Source: Spirochaetales bacterium
GTDB lineage: Bacteria > Spirochaetota > Spirochaetia > UBA9216
Direction of reading: 5' to 3'
Assembly (NCBI GenBank): GCA_016342585.1
Contig: JAEINK010000003.1
Location: forward strand, 124,001 to 188,000
DNA: 64,000 nt
Shown here piece after piece: positions 1 through 7,940 of this stretch. The notes beneath the pieces were generated by a model, which worked only from the letters and a program-made list of their open reading frames with translations, did no database searches and was not told where the DNA came from. The first letter of the stretch is position 1, and each line of letters starts with the position of its first letter. Made by a program: the position numbers and the translations under genes.

Positions 1-1
1 T

Positions 2-673
2 CTGAATATTCCTGCCACGGTTATAATGCCCCGTAATGCCCCGATAATTAAAAGGCAGGCTGTGGCTGGTTATGGGGCCAGGATCATCGAGTGTGATCCC
101 ACAATAGAGGCTCGAGTGGCTGTCACAGAGGAAGAGAGCCGTCGTACAGGTGCTGTTATTCTTCACCCTTCGGATCAGAAAGAGGTTATAGAGGGAAACA
201 GTTCCGCCTGCCTCGAACTGCTTCAGGAGTTTCCTTCCATACAGATGGTTATAACACCTGTGGGTGGAGGAGGTCTCCTGGCGGGAACCGCGCTGGCGGC
301 CAAGGCTGTAAACCCTGAAATCACTGTTTTTGCAGGAGAACCTGCCGGGGCGGATGATGCCTATCGATCTTTAAAGGCTGGCAAGATAATTCCCTCGGTT
401 AATCCTATTACGATTGCTGATGGTCTCAGGACCCAACTTGGTGATTCCAATTTCCCGATTATACATAAATTGGTGAAGAAGATAATCCGGGTGGAAGAGG
501 ATGAAATCGTATCGGCCATGAGATTTATCTGGGAGAGAATGAAGATTATCATTGAACCTTCCGCAGCAGTTGCTCCCGCGGCTATTTTAAAGAGTCCCCG
601 GTTGTTCAAAGGGAAGAAGGTCGGTATCATTCTCTCTGGCGGTAATGTGGATCTGGATAACCTTCCGTTCTAG
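2..673 (+). CDS. Serine/threonine dehydratase-like PLP enzyme (5' end outside window)
   Basis: Fold-type II PLP enzyme that would deaminate L-threonine or L-serine to a 2-oxoacid, or racemise serine. The reading frame is open from base 2, and residues before the first Met (LNIPATVI) already match the family's conserved 'IPATIVMP' strand, so the gene begins upstream of the window and only about the last 224 residues are present. The glycine loop that holds the PLP phosphate is visible (PVGGGGLLAG), as is the C-terminal SGGN motif. The protein ends there without an ACT regulatory domain, which fits a catabolic dehydratase or serine racemase rather than biosynthetic IlvA. The PLP lysine lies outside the window. 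Choice between dehydratase and racemase cannot be made from this fragment. Confidence 0.85.
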   Translation: MNIPATVIMPRNAPIIKRQAVAGYGARIIECDPTIEARVAVTEEESRRTGAVILHPSDQKEVIEGNSSACLELLQEFPSIQMVITPVGGGGLLAGTALAAKAVNPEITVFAGEPAGADDAYRSLKAGKIIPSVNPITIADGLRTQLGDSNFPIIHKLVKKIIRVEEDEIVSAMRFIWERMKIIIEPSAAVAPAAILKSPRLFKGKKVGIILSGGNVDLDNLPF

Positions 674-721
674 GGTGTAAACTATACAGGAATATACTTT
701 CGATAAAAAGATATTTTTTAC

Positions 722-758
722 TTGCCTTTTAATTGTATATTTACTAATATATAGTAAA
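722..758 (+). promoter_or_regulatory. Promoter of the thioredoxin gene with inverted repeat over the -10
   Basis: TTGCCT (722-727), a 17-base spacer and TAATAT (745-750) form a plausible sigma-70 promoter about 30 bases before the trx start. A perfect 7-base inverted repeat TTTACTA-N5-TAGTAAA (740-758) lies across the -10 box, a position where a bound repressor would block transcription. The regulator is unknown. Confidence 0.5.
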
Positions 759-781
759 ATCAATAATATAGGAGAGTTGAT

Positions 782-1138
782 ATGGCTCAGAAAATAACAA
801 CAGAAGAATTCAAAGAGAAGGTTTTCGATTATAGTGTAGATAAAGATTGGAATTTCAAAGGGGATAAACCTGCAATCGTAGATTTTTATGCGGACTGGTG
901 TGGCCCCTGCAAGATGGTAGCCCCAATTCTGGAAGAACTCTCCACCGAATATGATGGAAAACTAAACGTGTATAAGATTAACACAGAAGAAGAGCAGGAA
1001 CTAGCTGGCGCTTTTGGAATTCAGTCCATCCCTTCCATCCTTTTTATTCCTGCCGAAGGACAGCCTCAGATGGCTCAAGGAGCCATGTCCAAAGATGGAT
1101 TTGTCAAAGCAATAGAAGAGATCCTGGTCGTAAAATAA
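782..1138 (+). CDS. trxA: Thioredoxin
   Basis: Cytoplasmic thiol-disulfide reductant of 118 residues. The active site WCGPC is present with Cys40 and Cys43, preceded by the typical 'VDFYADWC' strand, and the cis-proline segment reads 'SIPSILFI'. There is no signal peptide, so it acts in the cytosol. The N-terminus is about ten residues longer than E. coli TrxA. The ATG has a GGAGAG ribosome site 5-6 bases upstream. It stands alone, with its own promoter before it and an intrinsic terminator after it. Thioredoxin reductase is not in the window. Confidence 0.92.
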   Translation: MAQKITTEEFKEKVFDYSVDKDWNFKGDKPAIVDFYADWCGPCKMVAPILEELSTEYDGKLNVYKINTEEEQELAGAFGIQSIPSILFIPAEGQPQMAQGAMSKDGFVKAIEEILVVK

Positions 1139-1186
1139 ACCGATTTCTTTTTCTGGATTACCCGCCTTCTTAACGGAGGTGATAGA

Positions 1187-1222
1187 AGACTCCCCGCTTT
1201 ATGCGGTCAGGGGTCTTTTTTT
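1187..1222 (+). terminator. Intrinsic terminator after trxA
   Basis: Hairpin with arms AGAC-T-CCCC and GGGGTCT followed by an eight-to-nine base T-run, about 50 bases after the trxA stop. It separates trxA from the sugar operon. Confidence 0.65.
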
Positions 1223-1265
1223 AATTAATATTTTTTACCTTGTGGTTCTCTTTATATTCTATTAA

Positions 1266-1331
1266 TTCATTCAATGAAATAAAAAGCTTGACAAAGTTTC
1301 AATGTGAACGATATAGTAAATTCATTGAATT
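1266..1331 (+). promoter_or_regulatory. Pair of inverted repeats flanking the sugar-operon promoter (candidate operators)
   Basis: Upstream copy at 1266-1278 is TTCAT-N3-ATGAA; downstream copy at 1319-1331 is AATTCA-T-TGAATT. Both share the ATTCA/TGAA half-sites and sit on either side of the -35/-10, the second overlapping the expected start site. A ROK-family repressor is encoded in the same operon (5225-6385) and is the natural candidate to bind them. That link is an inference. Confidence 0.5.
1288..1317 (+). promoter_or_regulatory. Promoter of the sugar ABC/CutC/MlrC operon
   Basis: Consensus -35 TTGACA (1288-1293), 18-base spacer and TATAGT (1312-1317). Transcription would start near 1324, about 60 bases before the first gene, whose AAGGAG ribosome site is at about 1373. 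It is the only clear promoter before the seven genes that follow. Confidence 0.7.
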
Positions 1332-1384
1332 AAATAAGTCTTTGGCTTATTACTGAAAAATGAAAAGGAAACAAGGAGAAGGTA

Positions 1385-2689
1385 ATGAAGAAAGGATTAA
1401 TCACTTTAATCGTTCTGGCACTGTGTGCAGGACTCGTTTTTGCTGGTGGAAAACAGGAAGACACCGCTTCTGCTGATGGCAAGATTCATCTTACAGCTTA
1501 TTTTCAGGTAGACCCGGCAAATCCTCAGTCAACCGGTTACAACGAAGTAGTAAAGGCTTTTCAGGCTCAGAATCCGGATATCGAAATTGAGTTCGAATAT
1601 GCAACGGGTGAAGCATTTCATCAGAAATTTCAGGCAATGGCTGCTTCGAAGCAGATTCCTGACCTGTTTACAACCTATGTTGGAAAGCGAACGGCCTATA
1701 TTACAGAGACAGGGATGGTCATGGATTTAAGATCATATGTAGACGATTCCTTTAAAAACAGTTTTAATCCCGCTGCATGGTCTCCCCAGGGCCCGAATGG
1801 TGAAATCTATACTATCCCGCCAAGTATGGCCGTTTGCCATGTGATGTATGCCAATACGGCAATCCTTGATGAATTGGGCCTTAGCCCGGCAGATACCTAT
1901 GATGAACTTCTTCTTCAGGCTGATGTAATTAAAGCTGGTGGGTACTATCCTGTTTCCATGGGAAATAAGGACCAGTGGGTTGTGAATTCCTGGTTGTTGA
2001 GTTGTCTTGTCGATAGGATGGGTGGTAAAGAGTGGTTTAATAAAGCCATGGTGGGTAAAGCCAGCTTTACAGACACTCCTTTTGTCCGATCTCTTGAAAT
2101 TGTTAAAGAGATGACCGAGAAGGGTGTTTTCTCCCCCGGCGTCAATCAGATGTCGAATACCGAAGCTGATCAGGAGTTTTATCAGCAGAAATCTGCCTAT
2201 CTTATTGATGCAGGATGGAGAACTTCGGCTATGATGGAAGTACTTACACCGGAACAGCAGGATGCCATTCAGATGGGCGTTTTTCCTGATATTGCCGGTG
2301 CTGTTGTTAAAGGTTCAAGTGCAGCTGTTCCTTCTGAAGGTTTTGGAATCAATGTTAACCTTGAAGGTTCAGACAAGGCCGATGCTGCCTGGAAATTTAT
2401 TAAGTTTTATAATGGACCTGAAGGCGCCCGAATCAGACTTGAAAATGGTGAAGTTCCCACGTACAAACTCGACTATTCGACTTTTGATTTGCCTGCACTC
2501 CAGCTTGAATATGCTGAGTTCTCAACATCAAAATCCATGGGCTATATAATTGATGCCATGATGGATGGAGAAGGAATGGGCATCCTTAATCCGGATATCC
2601 AGGCAATGATGTTTGGAAATATTGAACCAGCAGATGTTGCCGCAAGGTATGAAGCCTGGGTTAAAGATAACGATTCAAACAGAATGTAA
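1385..2689 (+). CDS. Sugar ABC transporter substrate-binding protein
   Basis: Extracytoplasmic solute-binding protein of the MalE/UgpB type, 434 residues, that would capture a sugar or sugar derivative for the two permeases encoded directly downstream. It begins with a Sec signal peptide (MKKG, hydrophobic core, 'VFAGGKQE'), with cleavage expected after VFA near residue 20. Cys14 lies within the hydrophobic core, so lipid attachment is possible but less likely. The mature part shows the family pattern: an N-terminal 'VKAFQAQNPDIEIEFE' strand, an interdomain region, and C-terminal 'AAWKFIKFYNGPEGARI'. First gene of the operon, with an AAGGAG ribosome site. The substrate cannot be named from sequence. 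CutC, MlrC and ROK neighbours suggest an unusual carbohydrate. Confidence 0.88.
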   Translation: MKKGLITLIVLALCAGLVFAGGKQEDTASADGKIHLTAYFQVDPANPQSTGYNEVVKAFQAQNPDIEIEFEYATGEAFHQKFQAMAASKQIPDLFTTYVGKRTAYITETGMVMDLRSYVDDSFKNSFNPAAWSPQGPNGEIYTIPPSMAVCHVMYANTAILDELGLSPADTYDELLLQADVIKAGGYYPVSMGNKDQWVVNSWLLSCLVDRMGGKEWFNKAMVGKASFTDTPFVRSLEIVKEMTEKGVFSPGVNQMSNTEADQEFYQQKSAYLIDAGWRTSAMMEVLTPEQQDAIQMGVFPDIAGAVVKGSSAAVPSEGFGINVNLEGSDKADAAWKFIKFYNGPEGARIRLENGEVPTYKLDYSTFDLPALQLEYAEFSTSKSMGYIIDAMMDGEGMGILNPDIQAMMFGNIEPADVAARYEAWVKDNDSNRM

Positions 2690-2718
2690 ATTAAACCTGA
2701 ATTAATAAGGGAAGTGAA

Positions 2719-3603
2719 ATGATTGAAAATAAGCATAAGAAGTTGAGCTACCATATACTATTACTGCCTGCATTTATGATCTATATTTCGATTATAATCT
2801 TCCCTATCGTTATGAGTCTGGGGTTATCGATGACTAAGTGGAAACATTTCAGTCTGGTCGGATTTGTCGGTCTTAAGAATTATTTGGATATATTAACAGA
2901 CCCTGTTTTTCTACAGGCCCTTTGGCATAATATTCAGATAATGCTTGTTTCATTGTTCGGCCAGATTCCCCTTGGTATTCTGCTTGCTTTTATACTCTAC
3001 CGCAAGTTGGTGAAAGGAGTGAAGTTCTTTGAGGTCATTATATTCCTGCCTATCACAATTTCATCCGTAGTCGTCGCTCTTCTGTGGAACAGAATTTTCA
3101 GCCCTGTTGGTATATATACCGACTTCATAAGAACAGTTACCAGCAATCCCGATTACATTGTCAGAATCTTCGAGAGCCCCGCACTTGCGATGACCCCCAT
3201 TCTTTTTGTACTTCTATGGATGCACACAAGCCTTTATATGGTAATTTTTCTGGCCAACATGCAGCGATTGCCCCTCTCCATGATGGAAGCCGCAAAGATG
3301 GATGGGGCGGGTGAGTTTCTAATCCTCAGGCAATTGATAATTCCAGCTTTGGCTGGTGTTATTTTTACGTGTTCCATATTTGCGATCTCAGGAAGCCTGA
3401 AGAGTTTCGACCTTGTTTTTGCAATGACCGGCGGGGGGCCGGTGGATTATACAAGTATTATGTCTCTCTATCTGTACAAACATACCTTCACTTATAATAA
3501 CTATGGCTATGGAAGTGCTATCTCCATAATTATTGTTGTTCTAAGTGTCGGTTTAATTTCCATTGGAAGAAATTTATATGGCAGATATCAGCAAAAACAT
3601 TAG
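2719..3603 (+). CDS. Sugar ABC transporter permease, MalF/UgpA type
   Basis: Integral membrane permease of 294 residues with about six transmembrane segments, the first at residues 13-33. The cytoplasmic EAA loop that docks the ATPase is present (EAAKMDGAG followed by a conserved proline 12 residues on). It would pair with the permease encoded next to form the translocation channel. It starts 29 bases after the binding-protein gene with a GGGAAG ribosome site, and its stop lies 10 bases before the next start. No ATPase gene is present in the operon, so a shared MsmK/MalK-type ATPase elsewhere is probably used. Confidence 0.9.
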   Translation: MIENKHKKLSYHILLLPAFMIYISIIIFPIVMSLGLSMTKWKHFSLVGFVGLKNYLDILTDPVFLQALWHNIQIMLVSLFGQIPLGILLAFILYRKLVKGVKFFEVIIFLPITISSVVVALLWNRIFSPVGIYTDFIRTVTSNPDYIVRIFESPALAMTPILFVLLWMHTSLYMVIFLANMQRLPLSMMEAAKMDGAGEFLILRQLIIPALAGVIFTCSIFAISGSLKSFDLVFAMTGGGPVDYTSIMSLYLYKHTFTYNNYGYGSAISIIIVVLSVGLISIGRNLYGRYQQKH

Positions 3604-3613
3604 GGGATATGAA

Positions 3614-4447
3614 ATGAAATCTGAAAACAATGCATTTTGGCGTTTATTCGCCTATATTTTCCTGATTCTTTTTACATTTATTACTTTGGCTCCACTAGTC
3701 TGGATGTTCTATTCGTCGTTTAAGCTTCAGGGGGAAATTATGTTATACCCCATGAGTTTACCCAAAGTGCCTACGGTAAAAAATTATCTTGATGCCTGGT
3801 CTATTGGAAATATGGGGATGGCGGGGCTTAATTCCCTGGTTTATACCTTTGTTTCAACCTTGCTTACGGTTTTTCTTGCCCTGGCGGCCGGTTTTTCACT
3901 TACAAAATTTGGTTATAAAAGTTCAAAGGTTTTCAGCGCTTTATTTACTCTTGGACTTCTTATTACAGTGAATTCGATCATAACACCACTGTTTATCATG
4001 GAGACAAGGATCGGCCTGTATAATACGCGAGCCGGTGTTATCATTCCTTATATAGCCTTCGGCCTGCCTATGGCTGTTTTGATTGCCTGTTCCTATATTA
4101 ATGGAATACCAGATACCTTGATAGAAGCGGCAATTATTGACGGAGCTACTTACCTTCAGGTTTTTATCAGGATCATAATCATTATTTCATCACCAGTCAT
4201 AGCCACTATCCTGGTGTTAACCTTCCTGCGTAACTGGAATGAATTTATACTCGTATTTATTTTGACTTCCGGTGAGAGCATGAGGAGCCTTCCCGTTTCA
4301 ATTAATTCCTTCGCGGGAAGATTAAATGTCAATTACGGCATGCAATTTGCTGCCTTGGTAATTGGTACAATTCCGATGATTTTATTTTATATATCTGCTC
4401 ATAATCTTCTTATAAAAGGTTTTGGCGAGGGTGCATTAAAAGAGTAA
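3614..4447 (+). CDS. Sugar ABC transporter permease, MalG/UgpE type
   Basis: Second channel subunit, 277 residues from the chosen ATG, which is typical of the MalG family. This ATG was preferred to in-frame starts at 3563 and 3578 because AGGGGA (3602-3607) lies seven bases before it and because the earlier starts would overlap the first permease. About six membrane segments are visible, and the EAA loop reads EAAIIDGATYLQVF. The C-terminal 'KGFGEGALKE' is a usual ending for these permeases. It is followed after 12 bases by cutC. Confidence 0.9.
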   Translation: MKSENNAFWRLFAYIFLILFTFITLAPLVWMFYSSFKLQGEIMLYPMSLPKVPTVKNYLDAWSIGNMGMAGLNSLVYTFVSTLLTVFLALAAGFSLTKFGYKSSKVFSALFTLGLLITVNSIITPLFIMETRIGLYNTRAGVIIPYIAFGLPMAVLIACSYINGIPDTLIEAAIIDGATYLQVFIRIIIIISSPVIATILVLTFLRNWNEFILVFILTSGESMRSLPVSINSFAGRLNVNYGMQFAALVIGTIPMILFYISAHNLLIKGFGEGALKE

Positions 4448-4459
4448 AGGAGAACAGTA

Positions 4460-5203
4460 ATGAATAAACAACCTCTTATAGAGATCTGCCTGGATTCTGT
4501 AGAGTCTGCCATCGAAGCTGAGAAGGGGGGCGCCGACCGGGTCGAACTTTGTGATAATCTTTTTGAGGGAGGAACAACCCCCAGTCTTGGAACAATAAAA
4601 ATGACAAGACAAGAGATATCTATAGGATTGAATGTCCTTATCCGTCCCCGAGGAGGCGATTTCTGTTATTCCGATTTGGAATGTGAGGTCATGAAGGCTG
4701 ATATAATTGCCTGCAGGGAAAATGGTGTGGATGGGGTTGTTATCGGTATCCTCGACCCGGAAGGTAGGGTGGATGTAAAGAGAACGGCGGCACTTATAGA
4801 GGTCGCAAGGCCAATGTCCGTTACTTTCCACAGGGCTTTTGATATGGCAAAAAAGCCTTTCGAGGCTCTGGAAAAAATCATAGGTTTGGGTTGTGATCGT
4901 ATACTTACTTCCGGAGCTGAAAATACAGTCCTTGAGGGGCTGGATACACTTGGTGAACTAGTGAAAAAGGCCGGGGATAGAATAATTATTATGCCAGGTA
5001 ATGGGATTACAGAAAGAAACTTTCCAAAAGTAATTGAGCGAACCGGGGCCAGGGAGTATCATATCTATATACACTCCGAGGTGGAAGGCCAAATGAAGTA
5101 TCGACCTGATTATGTTTACATGGGGGGAGCCCTGCGTCAGCCCGAGTTCTTCAATAGATACACAGATTCCAATCGGCTGATTTCATTAAGAAACAGGGTA
5201 TAA
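4460..5203 (+). CDS. cutC: CutC family TIM-barrel protein
   Basis: CutC-family protein of 247 residues, the usual length. The family signatures GGADRVELC and FHRAFD are both present. CutC was named for copper homeostasis in E. coli, but that phenotype was later attributed to an overlapping small RNA, so the biochemical role is unsettled. The fold is a TIM barrel resembling sugar-processing enzymes. Here the gene sits between a sugar permease and a ROK regulator, with an AAAGGAG ribosome site 12 bases after the permease. That supports a role on the imported carbohydrate rather than on copper; no copper exporter or chaperone is nearby. Confidence 0.88.
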   Translation: MNKQPLIEICLDSVESAIEAEKGGADRVELCDNLFEGGTTPSLGTIKMTRQEISIGLNVLIRPRGGDFCYSDLECEVMKADIIACRENGVDGVVIGILDPEGRVDVKRTAALIEVARPMSVTFHRAFDMAKKPFEALEKIIGLGCDRILTSGAENTVLEGLDTLGELVKKAGDRIIIMPGNGITERNFPKVIERTGAREYHIYIHSEVEGQMKYRPDYVYMGGALRQPEFFNRYTDSNRLISLRNRV

Positions 5204-5224
5204 TTTGTCTCAGGGAGCTATGCA

Positions 5225-6385
5225 GTGAAAATAGTCGGTAATAGTCAGTTTCAGAAGGCTGCCAATTCATCTTTAATCCTTGATTATTTAAGAGAGAAGA
5301 GGATCTGTTCAAGAATTGAACTTTCTGAAAATCTTGGATTACGGCCATCTACGATCACCTACATTATTAACCGCTTAATGAAGGTCGGCCTTATAAAGGA
5401 GACAAGTATTGCTGATACGGTGAATAAAAATGGACGACCGCCCATTTTTCTTGAGATTAACGGTGATTTCGGCAGGGTGATCGGCCTTGATCTTCAGGCT
5501 GATTATTACAATGCGGTTATCACTGATGCGGCGGGAAACATCATAAAGACCAGAAGGCGGGAGTATGAGAAAGGGGGACTCTCCTTTGAAGAACTTCTAA
5601 AATCCGTCCTTGAAGAGATTGTTGCGGGTGAGAACGTCTCTCAGATCATCGGTGTTGGGCTTGCCGTCCCGGGGATTGTTGATCAGGAGAATTCGATTAT
5701 AATTGATTGCTGGACACATGACCTGTCAAATATCGGATTTTCAGCCTTCTTTGAGAACACCTTCGATTATCCTATCCTTGTTGAAAATGACGCTAACTGC
5801 TGTGCGTGGAAAAATCTCTGGGATAACAGAGAATTAAAAGATTTTATATACCTTCTGCCCAGGTTTCATAAGGAGGATATTGTCCCTCCCGGATACCCTT
5901 CTGTTGGAATTGGTCTTGGCCTTGTCTTTGATGGAAGTGTCTATCATGGCCATTCGAATCGATCGGGTGAATATCGATCTGCAAATCTCGACATCCTGGC
6001 CCCTGGTCAGGCTGGCCTTTCCATGGAAGAGATGGCCCGGGTTGCACAGGATGATGAGTTAAAACGTAAGTTAACAATAGAACTCCTTCGGAATATCTTC
6101 TGGCTTATCGATATCCTCAATCCCCGTTCGGTTTATATAGGGGGAGATCTTGCCGGGAATGGTGCCATGCTTCATGAAATACTGGCAGGGGAACTGAAGG
6201 ATGAGTGGAAGAGGGTAAAACAGAATGATTGTACCCTTGTCATGCTGGAAGATGCCACCCTGGATGCCGCTATGGGGGCGGCTGCATCGATCCTTAATGA
6301 GCTCTATTCCATCCCCCAGATAAACAGCAGGGAGCTTAGTCCCCGGAAGTGGAACAACCTGTTGTCGAATTTTGAAGAGAATTAG
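5225..6385 (+). CDS. ROK-family transcriptional regulator
   Basis: Repressor-type ROK protein of 386 residues. An N-terminal winged helix-turn-helix occupies about residues 14-60 ('RIELSENLGLRPSTITYIINR' region), followed by a sugar-kinase-like domain: first strand 'VIGLDLQADYYNAVITDAAG', glycine-rich 'VGLAVPGIVD', and 'VENDANCCAWKN'. The cysteine triplet that binds zinc in NagC/Mlc (CxCGxxGCxE) is missing; the matching region reads HSNRSGEYRSANLD. Zinc-supported DNA binding or sugar sensing must therefore differ. It starts with GTG behind AGGGAG. It probably controls its own operon through the inverted repeats at 1266-1331 in response to the imported compound. Confidence 0.88.
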   Translation: MKIVGNSQFQKAANSSLILDYLREKRICSRIELSENLGLRPSTITYIINRLMKVGLIKETSIADTVNKNGRPPIFLEINGDFGRVIGLDLQADYYNAVITDAAGNIIKTRRREYEKGGLSFEELLKSVLEEIVAGENVSQIIGVGLAVPGIVDQENSIIIDCWTHDLSNIGFSAFFENTFDYPILVENDANCCAWKNLWDNRELKDFIYLLPRFHKEDIVPPGYPSVGIGLGLVFDGSVYHGHSNRSGEYRSANLDILAPGQAGLSMEEMARVAQDDELKRKLTIELLRNIFWLIDILNPRSVYIGGDLAGNGAMLHEILAGELKDEWKRVKQNDCTLVMLEDATLDAAMGAAASILNELYSIPQINSRELSPRKWNNLLSNFEEN

Positions 6386-6397
6386 CAGGAGAGGATT

Positions 6398-7870
6398 GTG
6401 AGAAAGATAATTGTCGCCGGATTACACCATGAATCAAATACATTTAATCCAATTATTACCGGAATTAATGATTTCTCTATACTAAGAGGTAATGAAATTA
6501 TTGACTCCTTAAACGCTCAGGATAGTATCAGTGGTATTATTCGTACTTTTCGGGAGAATGGTAATTATGAGGTTGTTCCTCTCCTTATGGCCAGGGCTGT
6601 ACCCAATGGTGTGATTGAAAAAGAGCTTTATAACAACCTGAAAAAAGAGCTTCTTGAACTCATGATGGTATTTAAGGAGCAAAACGAAGTGGCGGCGGTA
6701 ACCCTGTCTCTTCATGGTTCAATGAGAATACAGGAAATTGGTGAGGCAGAGGGGGACTTCCTGGAATCGGTGAGAAAGATTTTCCCGGATATACCGATTG
6801 TCGCCTCCCTTGATATGCATGCTGCTGTTACGGAAAGGATGTTAAAGAATTGTAATGCTTTTGTAGGATATAAGCAGGCCCCCCATACCGATTGTTTTGA
6901 AACAGGAGCTCATGCTGCACGGCTTACCATGCGGACACTCGAAACGGGATGCAGGCTGAAAACTGGTTTTTGCCGTGTTCCTGTTCTCATCGCCGGGGAG
7001 CAATCAGAGACAAGTGTGGAGCCCATGTTTTCAATGATCGAAGCTCTGCGTGAAATGGAAAAAAGGGATAAAGTTCTTGCCGCCTCTTTTCTTCTTGGGT
7101 TCCCCTGGGCTGATTCTTCTGAGAATTCGGTTTGCGCTCTGACAGTAACCGAAGATGCCGGCAATCTCGCTTCGGAAACAGCTCGTGAGCTTGGGACTCT
7201 TTTTTGGGAAAACAGGAAGGAGTTTAAATTTCATACGCTTACCCGGGAGCCTGGTGAAGCCCTGAAGATGGCCCTTGGTTCCAAAGGAAGACCCATCTAT
7301 CTTTCAGATTCGGGAGATAATCCCACTGCCGGTTCCTCCGGAGACTGCACCAATTTTCTTAAGATGATACTTACGGAACCCGAAGCCGTAAATCTTGATC
7401 CTCCCCTCCTTTATGCGGGGATTTACGATCCCTCCGCCGTGGAAGCGTCGATCAACAAAATTAATGAAGATATTGAGCTTGAAATTGGGGCCTCATTTGA
7501 TAAAAAAACGAGTACTCCTCTTTGTCTAAAGGGGTATGTGAAGAGTGTCTTCCGAGCATACGGTCACTTTCGTACGGATATAGTCCTTTTTCATACGGGG
7601 GGAATTGATTTAATACTGACAGGGAAGCATATTGGATTTACTGAAACGGAAATGTTCGATGCTCTAAATGTGGATTATAGGGTGAGGAAAATCATTGTAG
7701 TCAAATTGGGGTACCTTACCGCTTCTCATAAGAAAGCGGCAAGTTCATCTATCATGGCCTTAACGGATGGGAGTAGCAATGAAAAACTGGCGGGGCTTCC
7801 GTATAAACTGATTGATAGACCGATTTTTCCTTTAGATCCGGAGATGGAAATGGAGTTTACTTCTGAATAA
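6398..7870 (+). CDS. M81 family metallohydrolase (MlrC/microcystinase C-like)
   Basis: Zinc hydrolase of the M81/DUF1485 family, 490 residues. The N-terminal signature 'LHHESNTFNP' is present, and likely metal ligands are Asp139, His141 (LDMHA) and His163 (APHTD). A second conserved block is 'DSGDNPTAGSSGD' in the middle of the protein. MlrC opens or trims small peptides in microcystin breakdown, but most family members have unknown substrates. No signal peptide is visible, so it acts in the cytosol after uptake. GTG start behind GGAGAGG, 12 bases after the ROK gene. Its place at the end of a sugar-import operon suggests a hydrolysis step on the imported molecule, perhaps an amide or amino-sugar compound; this is an inference. 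Confidence 0.85.
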   Translation: MRKIIVAGLHHESNTFNPIITGINDFSILRGNEIIDSLNAQDSISGIIRTFRENGNYEVVPLLMARAVPNGVIEKELYNNLKKELLELMMVFKEQNEVAAVTLSLHGSMRIQEIGEAEGDFLESVRKIFPDIPIVASLDMHAAVTERMLKNCNAFVGYKQAPHTDCFETGAHAARLTMRTLETGCRLKTGFCRVPVLIAGEQSETSVEPMFSMIEALREMEKRDKVLAASFLLGFPWADSSENSVCALTVTEDAGNLASETARELGTLFWENRKEFKFHTLTREPGEALKMALGSKGRPIYLSDSGDNPTAGSSGDCTNFLKMILTEPEAVNLDPPLLYAGIYDPSAVEASINKINEDIELEIGASFDKKTSTPLCLKGYVKSVFRAYGHFRTDIVLFHTGGIDLILTGKHIGFTETEMFDALNVDYRVRKIIVVKLGYLTASHKKAASSSIMALTDGSSNEKLAGLPYKLIDRPIFPLDPEMEMEFTSE

Positions 7871-7940
7871 TCCTGACAATTTTTTGTATTTTCGATTTCA
7901 ACTCTTTTTTTTTCAAATCTTTTGATATATTCTCCCCATC

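Noticed and set aside
4460-5203. Copper homeostasis role for CutC
   Set aside because: No copper transporter, chaperone or metal regulator is near, and the operon is one of sugar import; the copper role of the family is itself disputed.
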